Below are positions 33,347-43,870 of a stretch of 64,000 nucleotides of DNA, piece after piece; position 1 is the stretch's first letter, and each line of letters starts with the position of its first letter. The notes below the pieces were generated by a model. The model saw only the letters and a program-made list of their open reading frames with translations. It searched no databases and was not told the DNA's origin. Where the stretch lies: positions 341,486,717-341,550,716 of the forward strand of contig NC_081414.1 of NCBI RefSeq assembly GCF_030272615.1. The letters run 5' to 3'. Made by a program: the position numbers and the translations under genes. This DNA comes from Cryptomeria japonica (Eukaryota; Streptophyta; Pinopsida; Cupressales; Cupressaceae).

Positions 33347-34064
33347 TGATGGTATGATGAAAGAATAAGTATATGGTAGAATACTGAGAGGGGGGATGAA
33401 TCAGTATATTGAAAAACTAATACAAATTTCCCAAGCTCAAACTCAGTCAAACAAAGTAAACATATCTCAGTCAAGATCAATATTCTTAGGAATAATTGAC
33501 ATTAACCGGTTTAACTGTTATGACAACTTTTAATAGTAAACACCTTCAATCTTGTAAACATCAACAATGCTTAATCTTAACTCAACATATTCATCTCTCA
33601 ATGCTTCTACTTTACATGCCTTATCAGAAGTTAACCAAATCAACAAATAAGATCACAGCCACAAAAGCATTCGCCACTTGACACAAATGTTTATACGTGG
33701 AAAACCCAAATAGGTAAAAACCACGGTGAGATGGGACTCATAAGGATAGCTATCTGAAATCTTTCAAATTTTTCCCTGTTAGGAGCTAAAGCCTGTTAGA
33801 GCCTTATAATAAGTCATGTTAAGAACTAATTCTGGTTAGGAATCACCCGGTTAAGGGATTTACAAATATGCCTTGTTAGAAGCACAATACCCTGTTAGGA
33901 GTAACCTCACTAAAGGATTTAAGAATCCAAGCTAATGGATGACCTTGTTAGAGGATTTAATGAGTAACCAAGCTTGTTAGAGCTTACTCGGTTAAGGGAT
34001 TTTACTTCTGCTGTAATTGTTAGAAAACAACCAGTTTTCTTGATTTGTCTGAGTAGCACTACAT
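33347..34064 (-). repeat. C2 3' LTR, left part
   Basis: Matches 59513-60230 closely. It contains a run of CTGTTAGGAG / GGTTAAGGGATTT words (33775-34010). It is cut at TACAT (34060-34064) by C3. Confidence 0.9.
33381..33407 (-). other. LTR hairpin motif, copy 5 (ATACTGA / TCAGTAT stem), C2 3' LTR
   Basis: A perfect 7-base stem around GAGGGGGGATGAA on plus. Confidence 0.8.
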
Positions 34065-35558
34065 TGATAACTCAATGATGAACAGTGAGTACCAAACCAG
34101 TACTAAGAGGGGGGGGTGAATTAGTACATACACAAAAACTTTTCCTGAACTGGTTTGACTACAAACAGTGCACTTCACTAGAAAGCACTAACACCGGTCT
34201 AAACCAGATTACTACCAGTTAAACACAATGAGACTATGAAAGATATAAACCAGCAACACTTAGCTTTTCACACAACCTACACCCTCATTTGCACTTTATC
34301 CTTATGCATAAACAGGTAATCTACCATTTGAAATATAATAACTTGCTAGTTCAAAATGATTCACCACTTGACAGAAAATAACAAAGCATCACATGAAAAA
34401 GACATCATAACTGACACACATATTTTTCACATAGAAACCCAACTAGGAAAAACCACGGTGGGGATGAATACCTACAAGCTATTCTTGAACTCTTTAGAAG
34501 TCTGCTCTATTAGGAGCCTAGTCTGGTTAAAGACTATTACAATAGGTTCTATTAGGAACCGATCCTGTTAGGGATCACCCAGTTAAGGGATGGCTAGAAT
34601 ACTTGGTTAAGGGTTAAACCTTGTTAGAGGATTTTAAGAACTCAATGGCTTTGAGTCACACTGTTAAAGGATTTATAGCAAGCTGGTTAAAGCTACCCTA
34701 TTAAGAGATTTTCCAACTGTTGAAGTGGTTAGAGATCAACAAGTATTACAATGATCTGGTAATCACACTCAATGCCAATGCAGATCCACTTTAGTTTCCT
34801 CCTTCTGCACACACACTCTGTAGGTATTAATCCTCTTATCTGGTCTAGCAAGAATCATGTATCTCTACACTTAGATACACACACAAAACTTGCCAACAAT
34901 CTCAACATGAAACACAACATCGACCTTATAGGAAACAGATAGGTCGGTAGCATAAACCCTAAACCATAAACATTTATGTTGAGCAATTTAGATAGTTCAA
35001 TCCTGACCATTGAATACTTTGCATTTAAATACAATGGTCTTGAACATATCTCAAGATGTTTTCCATCATTCATTCTTCACTGCTTCTTGGATGCAATAAC
35101 CCATCATGTGTTCTCCACCATTTGTAGAGACTTCTCACATTCATGAGGTAGATAGGATCAATCTCCTTCATGCAAGATCCTTCACGCGCACAAGGCTGAT
35201 GTGGCAACATGATCTGATCTCCATTACAATGCTAACCCATCACACGATTTCATCGGTTGACTCACACAGGCTTGGAACACTTCAACCAGAAACCCTGAAG
35301 TAGAGACTACCAATCGGTAGTCATCCCATATTAAACCTTGATAGAAAAACATTCCATATACTGGTTCACATTTCAACATAGCGGTTCACTTGGACAAATA
35401 TACCGCTTCACCTTTTGCACAGATACCAGTTCACAACATCATACCGGTTCTCTTTGCCAGTTGCTTAACTTCAATATACCAGTTCACTCCTCAGCATATT
35501 GACATCAATGACAACATACAATATCATCATGTCATCATACTCTGCACATATGCCAACA
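34065..35558 (-). repeat. C3 3' LTR (1494 bp)
   Basis: TG...CA ends (plus TGATAACTC ... GCCAACA). Nearly co-linear with 39890-41367, about nine in ten bases equal by eye over the first 300. U3 contains a row of ACCGGTTCAC-type words (35350-35490). Confidence 0.93.
34100..34127 (-). other. LTR hairpin motif, copy 6 (GTACTAA / TTAGTAC stem), C3 3' LTR
   Basis: A perfect stem. The partner LTR of the same element has GTATTGA/TCAGTAC, so one base pair changed on both sides. Confidence 0.82.
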
Positions 35559-35803
35559 ATCTCCCCCTTTGGCATTGATGGCAATATACAAAGATGTCTC
35601 ACTTTCTCCATCACATCTTCTCCCTATTGTTGCTGATAACTTCTCCACTTCACATATTCTCCCCCTTTGACAACAATGCCAAAGTGGAGGCACAAGCTGC
35701 CCTGTTCCATTATGTTGCTCCCCTTGAGGAGTAGCATCCTTCAACACATCAATCCTGAAAAGATATATCAATATAAGACCTGACTGATGTGGAGCATGAA
35801 CCT
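35559..35803 (-). other. C3 3' untranslated region with repeated polypurine tracts
   Basis: Plus ATCTCCCCCTTTGG at 35558-35571 adjoins the LTR; a second CTCCCCCTTTG lies at 35659 and GCTCCCCTTGAGG at 35716. Confidence 0.75.
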
Positions 35804-36637
35804 TTAGTTTACCTCTTGAAGGGACAGCACCCCTAATTCACCTCTCAAATAGGTAAATGTAGCCTTTAGTAGAGGCTTGGTGAATATGTTTGCTAACTGT
35901 TCCTTACTAGAAACATGTTCCAATACCACCTCTTTGTTCTGAACCTTTTCCCTTAAGAAATGATACTTGAGTTCAAAGTGCTTGGTTCTAGCATGTAAAA
36001 CTGGTTTCTTAGAGATGTTAATTGCACTTTTATTGTCACAAAATATACTTACCGGTTCAGATACAGGAACTTTGAATCCATTCAATACACGCTTCATCCA
36101 AATAGTTTGGGTGTAGTTCATAAAAGCTGCAACATACTCCACTTCTGTTGTAGACTGAGAGATACAACTCTGCTTTTTACTCATCCATGAGACTAGTCTA
36201 CCACTGAGAAAGAATGCACCACCGGTTGTGCTTTTCTGGTCATCCACATTACTAGCCCAATTAGCATCTGTTAACACTCTCAAGTTGAAATCATTATTGT
36301 ATGGATACCATAATCCATAGTCAATAGGTCCCTTCAGATATCTAAGATTCCACTTGACTGCTACCAAGTGGGATTCTCTTGGGCTTCTGTAGAATTGAGC
36401 GGTAATGCCCACTACATGTGCAATGTCTGGTCTGCTATGCACTACATAATGCAACTTACCAATCATTGATCGTTATTCCTTCTCATTTACCAATGCTGAG
36501 TCATCCTCTTTTGATAGTTTACAATCGGTCACCATTGGTGTACCAACCGATTTGTTGTCTTCCATGCCAAAGGTCTTCAACACCTCTTTGACATACTTGG
36601 ACTGAGTGATAAAGATTCCATCTTTCATTTGCTGAAT
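35804..36637 (-). pseudogene. C3 pol: RNase H
   Basis: The 35804-36466 frame is uninterrupted over 220 codons. It has LTDANWASNVDDQKSTTGGAFF (copia RNase H start), SQSTTEVEYVAA (Glu), SIFCDNKSAINISK (Asp), KHFELKYHFLREKV and STKEQ-like SSKEQLANIFTKPLLK. The part before it (36467-36637) includes the LHYVVHSRPDIAHVVG segment and the end of reverse transcriptase across a stop at about 36640. It would degrade RNA in the RNA-DNA hybrid. Confidence 0.87.
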
Positions 36638-37285
36638 CTACAGTCCAATGAAGAAATTAATCTCCCCTATGAGTGACATCTCAAACTCCTTCATCTCATC
36701 TGCAAAGTCATGACTCATCTGGTCATCTCCACAAAAAATTATGTCATCTACAAAAACTTCACAGATTAGAATCTGATCTCCTTCTGATTTCAAGTAGATA
36801 TTGATATCTTCACTTATTCTTTCAAATCCAATATTTACAAGATGGGAATGCAAGCATTCATACCATGCTCTAGGTGCCTGCTTTAGTCCATACAAGGCTT
36901 TATGTAGCCTACACACCATGTCACTATCTTTTGATAGGGAAAACCCATCTGGTTGCTCTATATACACCTCCTCTTCAAGTATTCCATTTAGGAATGCAGA
37001 TTTTACATCCATTTGGTATACCTTGAATCCTTTAAAAGCTGCATGTGCATGAAGCATACAAACTCCTTTCAATCTTTCTACTAAAGAAAATTTTTCTCCA
37101 TAGTCTTCTCCTTCTTCTTGGGTATATCCTTTACACACCAGTTTGGCTTTGTTCCTTACCACTGTGCCATCCTCATTCAGCTTATTTCTAAAGACCCATT
37201 TGGTTCCAATGACATTTTTATGCTCTGATCTAGGTACCAAAGACCATGTACCATTCTTTTCTATCTGATCAAGTTCCTCTTCCAT
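36638..37285 (-). pseudogene. C3 pol: reverse transcriptase
   Basis: A 215-codon open frame with [53 protein letters not shown] (first catalytic Asp), [18 protein letters not shown] and VFVDDIIFCGDD (active site, Phe-Val-Asp-Asp). One place differs from relatives: EKFSLVERLKGV where ETFAPVERLEGV-like text is usual. It ends at a stop just before the RNase H connection. Copies RNA into cDNA in the cytoplasmic particle. Confidence 0.9.
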
Positions 37286-38235
37286 TGCCTTGATCTAGTC
37301 TTCATCTTTATGTGCCTCTTTGAATGATTTAGGCTCAAATTCAGAGATCATACATGATTTTTCTCTGACCTTTCTTCTTGTAAGAATTTTTTCATCCTTG
37401 TCTCCTATGATCTGCTTTGGATCATGATTGAATTTGACATACCTAGGTATATTATTAATAGATTCCTCTTTCTTTTCTTCTTCATCCTCATCTTCATCGC
37501 CAACATCCACCAGTGTAGGAGCACAATTACTGGTACTGGGCTGATTTGCAATTGGTTCCTAGAAGGTTACTACTAGTTCATCTCCTACATACTCACTGTT
37601 GATTTCCTCAGGTTTCTCAGAGTTTTCATCAACTCTAACATTGATGCTTTCAATAATTCTCTGAGTCCTATTGTTTAAGCATTTGAGAGCTTTACTCTTG
37701 GTGGAATATCCTACCAAACACTCTAAAGTAGCTTACCACTGGTGTCTTACCAGTCTAGTACTCATAAGGAGTCTTATCCTTACCTTTCTTAATGAGTACC
37801 CAGTTCATTGTGTAGACTGCAGTGCTCACTGCTTCTCTCCAAAAGCTGTGAGCAACCTTTCCTTGGATCAACATAGTTCTAGTCGCTTCAACCACAGTCT
37901 AGTTGTTTCTCTTTGCTAACCCATTCTGTTGTGGAGTCTGGGGGGCAGACAGATGCCTCTCGATGCCATTCTCTTCACAATATTTATTAAATTAACCGGA
38001 AGTGAATCGCCCTCCTTGATCAGTTCTAAGGCATTTGATTCTTCTACCACTTTCCTTCTCTACCAGTGCTATGAAAGCTTTGAACTTTCCAAAGGCTTCA
38101 GACTTGTCCTTCAAGAATGTGACCCACATCATTCTTGAGAAATCATCTATAAGAATCATAAAATACCTATCTCCCTACACACTCCTAGTTTTCATAGGAC
38201 CAAACAAATCAATATGTACAAGATCAAGTAAATTG
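37286..38235 (-). pseudogene. C3 pol: integrase and C-terminal linker
   Basis: The 37295-37510 frame is the acidic linker ending ISEFEPKSFKEAHKDED. Upstream to 38235 the integrase core is read in pieces with stops at several Gln or Trp places. First Asp: LVHIDLFGP; second: CLRTDQGG; third region TPQQNGLAKRNN, where the catalytic Glu of AERNN is Lys. It is inactive. Confidence 0.82.
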
Positions 38236-38870
38236 TTTGCAGTGAAAGATTTACCTTTGAAGGTTGAGGAAGCCATTTTCCCTAGTTGACACTCTCTGCA
38301 CAAAGGATTTTTTGGTTTGCTCAGCACCGGTAGTCCTCTAACTGCCTTGATCTTGCTGGCCTTCATAATGTTATCAAAGTTTACATGGCAGAGTCTCCTA
38401 TGCCATATCCAGCTATCATCAAACTTAGCCATAAGACATGTACTTATATTTGCATTCGACTGAAATAGGTTACCTTTGGTTTGCATACCGGTGGCCATCA
38501 GTTCACCATTCTTTCCTTTGATTTTGCACACTCTATTTTTAAATTCCAAAGTAAGTCCACTATCATTTAGCTGGACAAAACTCAAAAGGTTATGTCCGAG
38601 ACCTTCTACCCAATACACATTGTCAGCACTGCTCTTTCCATTCAGAGAGATAGATCCTCTGCATTTGACCATACATGGTGCATCATTACCAAAATGAACC
38701 ACACCACCATCATACTCTTCTCGAGATAGAAACTTGCTCCGGTCACCAGTCATATGGTGAGAATAGCCACTATCAATAATCCATTCATTCAAATTATCAA
38801 AGGGGGAGACAAGAGCCTTCTTGTCTGACACATCTTCCTTGACTGCAACAAACACAATATCTTCATTTTC
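38175..38870 (-). pseudogene. C3 protease and GAG-pre-integrase
   Basis: The 226-codon frame has WIIDSGYSHHMTGDRS: the aspartic-protease Asp-Ser-Gly is intact. RGSISLNGKSS and the VEGLGHNLLSF segment follow, then the zinc-binding GAG-pre-integrase part WHRRLCHVNFDNI ... CRECQLGKM, and the start of the integrase core. It ends at a TAG where relatives have Gln. This is the best-preserved pol piece of C3. Confidence 0.9.
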
Positions 38871-39818
38871 TTCATCTTTTGATTCCTCATCTGTGACACC
38901 TTCATCAACTGCTACAAAATAGTTTCTCTGGTTTCCTCCTTTGAATTTCTTGAACCTTTCCAGTTTGTCCTTGTTATCACCATTAGGATAGTTTACAGCA
39001 ACGTGTCCTATTCGGTTATAAGAAAATCATTTCAAAGGGAGCTTACCTCTATATTTACTGGTTCCCTTAGGAAATCTCTTGGCAAGAAGAGCTTCAAATT
39101 CCATCAAGATCTCCTCATCATCCATTTCTCTACTCTATCTTGGCTCACCACTGGTGCTTGCTTCTTTTCCTTTTCTAGATGGTGCAGCAGATGCTCTAAA
39201 GATTGATTCAGTCTTCTGAATACTGTCATCATAGTTATTTAGCTCATAGGCTATCAACTTTGCAATGATGGAGTCTAGGGATACCTTTGTCTTGTCTATA
39301 GACCTCAACTCCTGAATAGCAACAACCCTTATTGCATAGACCGGTAATAGGGATCTGAAGACTTTGCTAACTATAGTAGAATCATCTATTTTGCCTCCTG
39401 CACTCTTGATATCTCCAACAACAGTTTTGATTCTAATTCCATATTGTTGAATGGTCTCTCCTTCAACCATTTGCATGTCATCAAACTTTCCCCTAAGGAT
39501 CTCTTCCTTAGCTTGTTTCACATGCTCATCACTACCATAGATATTCTCAAGAGCATCCCATACTTCTTTGGGATTTTCTTTATCCTGGACATCAATAAAC
39601 TCAATGTTAGATAAACTACTAATTAGGGCTTCCATGACTTGCCCATTCTCCTAGATCTCTCTCTTTTGATCATCGGTGAGAGTACTAGTAGGGATAACAT
39701 AAGCATTCTCAACATAGCTCCAGTGTTGAGCACCCATGCTTCTGATGTACATCTTCATTTTGTCCTTCCATATTTTAAAGTTGTCTATGTTGAACTTTGG
39801 ACCTTCCCTCTTCATCAT
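38856..39818 (-). pseudogene. C3 gag
   Basis: The start is the double ATG at 39818-39813, placed 58 bases after the primer-binding site and followed by KREGPKFNIDNFKIWK, the usual copia gag opening. A TAG near 39650 interrupts; then 39135-39635 is open (EYIDV-type FIDVQDKENPKEVWDALENIYG, later GGKIDDSTIVSKVFRSLLP). A stop near 39135 is followed by text with a degenerate zinc knuckle (KWFSYNRIGHVAVNYP; three of the four ligands changed). It packages element RNA. Confidence 0.85.
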
Positions 39819-39875
39819 TAGAATAGGATCTTTCCCTCAAGTGGTTAAGCTTACAACACCAAGGACCTGGAGGAT

Positions 39876-39887
39876 GCTCTGATACCA
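39876..39887 (-). other. C3 primer-binding site
   Basis: Minus TGGTATCAGAGC, two bases past the 5' LTR: a perfect initiator-Met-type site. Confidence 0.92.
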
Positions 39888-39889
39888 AT

Positions 39890-41367
39890 TGATAACTCAA
39901 TGATGAATAATGAGTACCAAACCAGTATTGAGAGGGGGGGGGGTGAATCAGTACAGACACAAAAACTTTTCCTGAACTATTTTGATTGCAAACAGTGCAC
40001 TTGACTAGCAAGTGCTAACACCGGTCTAAACCAGATTACTACTAGTTAAACACAATGAGACTATGAAAGATAAAAGTTGGCAACACTTAGCTTTTCACAC
40101 AACCTACACCCTCATTTCCACTTTATCCTCATGCATAAATAGGTAATCTACCATCTGAAATATAATAACTTGCTAGTTCAAAACGATTCACCACTTGACA
40201 GAAAATAACAAAGCATCACATGAAAAAGGAATCACACCTGACACACATATTTTTCACATGGAAACCCAAGTAGGAAAAACCACAATGGGGATGAACACCC
40301 ACAAGTTGTTCTTGAACTCTTTAGAAGTTTGCTCTGTTAGGAGCCTAGTCTGGTTCAAGACTATTACAATAAGTTTTGTTAGGAACTGATCCTGTTAGGG
40401 ATCACCCGGTTAAGGGTCGGCTTGAATACCCAGTTAAGGGTGTTAAACCTTGTTAAAGGTTACCTTGTTAAAAGATTTTAAGAACTCAATGGCTTTGAGT
40501 CACCCTATTAAAGGATTTACAACAAGCTGGTTAAAGCTACCCTGTTAAGGGATTTTCCAACTATTGAAGTGGTTAGAGATCAATAGGTATTACAATGATC
40601 TAGTACTAACACTCAATGCTAATGTAGATTCACTTTAGTTTCTTCCTTCTGCACACACACTCTATAGGTATCACTCCTCTGATCTGGTTTGGAAAGAATC
40701 ATGCATCTTTGCACTTAGATAAACACATAACATTTGCCAACAATCTCAACATGAAACACAACATCAACCTTATAGGAAACATTTAGGTTGAGCAATTTAG
40801 ATGGTTCAATCCTGACCATTGAACACTTTGCATTTGAATACAATGGTCTTGAATAGATCTCAAGATGTTCTCCATCGCCTATTCTTCATTGCTTCTTGGG
40901 GGCAATAACCCATCATGTGTTCTCCACCGTTTGCAGAGACTTCCCACATTCTCGAGGTAGATAGGATCAATCTCCTTCATGCAAGATCCTTTGCGTGCAC
41001 AAGGCTAACATGGCAACATGATCTAATCTCCATTAGAATGCTAACTCATCATATGATGTCATCAGTTGACTCACATAGGCTTGGAACACTTCAATTGGAA
41101 ACCTTGAAGCAGAGACTATCAATCGGTAGTCATACCATATTAAACCTTGATAGAAAAACATTCCATATACCGGTTCACATTTCAACATACTAGTTCACTT
41201 GGACAAATATACCACTTCACCTTTTGCACAGATACCGGTTCACAACATCATACTAGTTCTCTTTGCCAGTTGCTTAACTTCAATATACTGGTTCACTCCT
41301 CAACATATTGACATCAATGACAACATACAATATCATCATGTCATCATACTCTACACATATGCCAACA
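39890..41367 (-). repeat. C3 5' LTR (1478 bp)
   Basis: Bounded by the primer-binding site on the left (plus coordinates) and the TACAT duplication on the right. It has the same internal layout as 34065-35558. Confidence 0.93.
39925..39954 (-). other. LTR hairpin motif, copy 7 (GTATTGA / TCAGTAC stem), C3 5' LTR
   Basis: Seven pairs with one wobble around a loop of nine G. See copy 6 for the paired change. Confidence 0.8.
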
Positions 41368-41372
41368 TACAT

Positions 41373-42095
41373 TTGCTTGATCAGATTCTTCTAAGCTTCA
41401 ATCTGCCTTCACTCAAAGTGCAGAATCATTCACTAGTTGGGCGAGCACACACTCAATAGGTTTTCTACCAATCTTGCCAACTACCTTTGAAAACAACTTC
41501 ATTGACCTTAAATACAAATCAATTAGGTCGGTAACACAACAAAAACCTAATTCTCATCATTGAGATTACAAACAAGTCAGTTCAATATTGATCGTTAGAA
41601 ATCATGACAATCTCTTCACATTCTTCAAGACAATTCCAACCTCTTCATGATCACCACTCCATTGGACTTTGTAACTCATCACATGTTGTGCATTAAATGC
41701 AATCCACTTTACTCCTTCGCTAGACAATAAGCAAATGCACCAAACCAATTTGAATTTATCCTCATACAATGATCACATGTGTCTCCATCATTACCGTTCA
41801 TCGGATAACAAACCAACAAGCTTGATTGGTTAGGGTTTAATAGTTGATAGGGTTTACCAGTTACATTACATAGAGAGGTTTGACCCTTTATACTGGTTCA
41901 CCTATTAAACTCACAAACTTTACATACTAGTTACAACATCTTCTACAACTCTCTTTTTACCGATTACTAGCTAATATCAAAAACAATAATATCAGCAATA
42001 ACATGAATACCTTTTACCAGTTCAATTGTCATCAATGACAACATATCATTAATGCAATCCCTATGCAAAATGCCAATAAATTCAAAATGCCAACA
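41373..42095 (-). repeat. C2 3' LTR, right part
   Basis: Matches 60231-60934. Its last bases contain AAAATGCCAATAAATTC followed by AAAATGCCAACA, a 17-bp partial duplication of the LTR terminus absent from the 5' LTR. Confidence 0.88.
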
Positions 42096-42424
42096 ATATC
42101 CCCCTTTGGCATTGATAGCAATACAAATATCAACGCCTCTGATTGTTGCTGAGATTGGTGAATAGGAATCCTAATTTACATTAACAAGTATTCACCTTAC
42201 CAGACACATAATTCTTCTCCCCCTTTTACAACAATTCCAAAGTGAAAGTAAAACATGTAATTCTACTCTCACCGTGCATTAACACCATTCTGCAACTTGA
42301 TGCTCCCCCCATGGAATACATCCAATCCATCAATCGATATAAGATTCTACAAGTAATTCAAGGACTAATGCAATCAACATCATGTTCAACTAACTTAATG
42401 AAGAGGGACAACCCCCAATTGATT
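42096..42424 (-). other. C2 3' untranslated region with polypurine tracts
   Basis: Plus ATATCCCCCTTTGG at 42096 adjoins the LTR; TCTCCCCCTTTTAC follows at about 42217 and GCTCCCCCC at 42302. Confidence 0.7.
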
Positions 42425-43219
42425 TCAAAGATACTCAAAAGTGGTCTTAGGCAGAGGTTTGGTAAAGATATATGCAAACTGCTCCTTGGTAGAAACATGC
42501 TCCAAGATAACATCTTTACATTGAACTTTTTCCCTCAAGATGTGATATTTCAATTCAATGTACTTAGTCCTTGCGTGCAAAATGAGATTTTTAAAAATGT
42601 TTATTTCACTTGTATTATCACACAAAATCTTTATAGGTTTTGAGATTTTCATCTTCAAACCTTCCAAAATGTGCCTCATCCACATAGCTTGTGTGCAATT
42701 CATATAAGCTGCTACATATTCAACTTCAACTATAGATTGTGAAGTGCAACTCTTCTTTTTTCTACTCCATGAGACTAGCCTTCTTCCTAGAAAGAATGCT
42801 CCACCGGTAGTACTCTTTCGGTCATCAATATTTCCTACCCAATCAACATTTGTGTATGTCTACAAGCAAAAATATCCACCATATGGATACCATAATCCAT
42901 AATCAACAATACCTTTCAGATATCTAAAGATTCTCTTAGTTGCCATCAAATGTGCATCCTTTAGATTCTTTTGAAATCTAGCCACAATACCAATTGCATG
43001 GGCAATATCCGATCGTCTGTGAACAACATAGTGTAGTTTCCCAATCATTGACCTAAATTCCTTTTCATCTATAGACTTAGATGCATCTTCCTTGGACAAT
43101 TTACAACTTGTAACCATTGGGGTTCCAACTAGTTTACAGTCACTCATACCGAAAGTCTTGAAAGCCTCCTTCACATACTTGATTTGAGTAATGAAAATAC
43201 CATTCTTCATCTGTTGCAT
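42425..43219 (-). pseudogene. C2 pol: RNase H and end of reverse transcriptase
   Basis: Frames 42425-42703 and 42860-43219. CDNTSEINIFKN (Asp), KYIELKYHILREKV and STKEQFAYIFTKPLPK mark RNase H; YVKEAFKTFGMSDCKLVGTPMV and LHYVVHRRSDIAHAIG mark the connection. The middle (42704-42859), which would carry the first Asp and the Glu, is broken by stops. Inactive. Confidence 0.82.
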
Positions 43220-43870
43220 CTATAAGCCCATGAAATTTTTTATTTCCCCTACTAATGACATCTCAAATTCATTCTTCATTTCATTTGCCAAAAAATTACT
43301 CATGTCATCATTTCCTCCAAATATAATGCCATCTACAAATACTTTACTGACCAATATATCATCTCCTTCAGTCTTGAGATAAACGTTGTTGTCATCATTG
43401 GTTCTAGCAAAGCCCATCTTCATCAGATGAGTATGAAGTCGTTCATACCATGCTCTAAGTGCCTATTTTAATCCATACAAATATTTATGCAATTTGCATA
43501 CCATGTTTTTCTTATCTGCCAATGCATAACCACCAGGCTGCTCTATATAAACCTCTTCTTCCAATATACCATTCAAGAATGCAGACTTGACATCCATCTA
43601 GTATACTTTGAACTTCTTATGAGCTGCAAATGCAAGTAGTGTTATGACACCTTCCAGTCTTTCTACTGGTGCAAAAGTTTCTCCATAGTCTTCTCCTTCT
43701 TCTCGCTCATAACCTTTGCATACTAATATTTCCTTATTGCAAACTACAACACCATCTTCATTAACTTGTTTCTGAATACCCATTTCGTACCTATAACATT
43801 CTTGTTTACCGGTCGGGGTACTAGGGTCCAAGTGTTGTTCTTCTTAATTTTTTCCAACTCCTCCTCCATA
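43220..43870 (-). pseudogene. C2 pol: reverse transcriptase, broken
   Basis: The 43220-43423 frame holds KVFVDGIIFGGND: the active-site second Asp is Gly (family VDD). The 43598-43831 frame has ILVCKGYEREEGEDYGETFAPVERLEG and ends KVY, just before the first catalytic Asp region, which follows after a stop. Loss of the second catalytic Asp and the breaks make it dead. Confidence 0.83.

Larger units (their letters stand above)
34065..41367 (-). mobile_element. Element C3: 7.3-kb Sirevirus-type copia retrotransposon nested in the C2 3' LTR
   Basis: Complete in one piece: 3' LTR 34065-35558, polypurine tract, pol, gag, primer-binding site (39876-39887) and 5' LTR 39890-41367. Perfect TACAT duplications flank it (34060-34064 and 41368-41372). 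The order on the minus strand is gag, protease, integrase, reverse transcriptase, RNase H. It carries several in-frame stops and an altered integrase Glu, so it is not autonomous. C4 is a rearranged member of the same family. Confidence 0.95.

Noticed and set aside
33781-34010. CTGTTAGGAG/GGTTAAGGG words as telomere-like repeats
   Set aside because: They are degenerate, irregularly spaced and confined to LTRs; the plant telomere unit TTTAGGG does not occur in tandem here.
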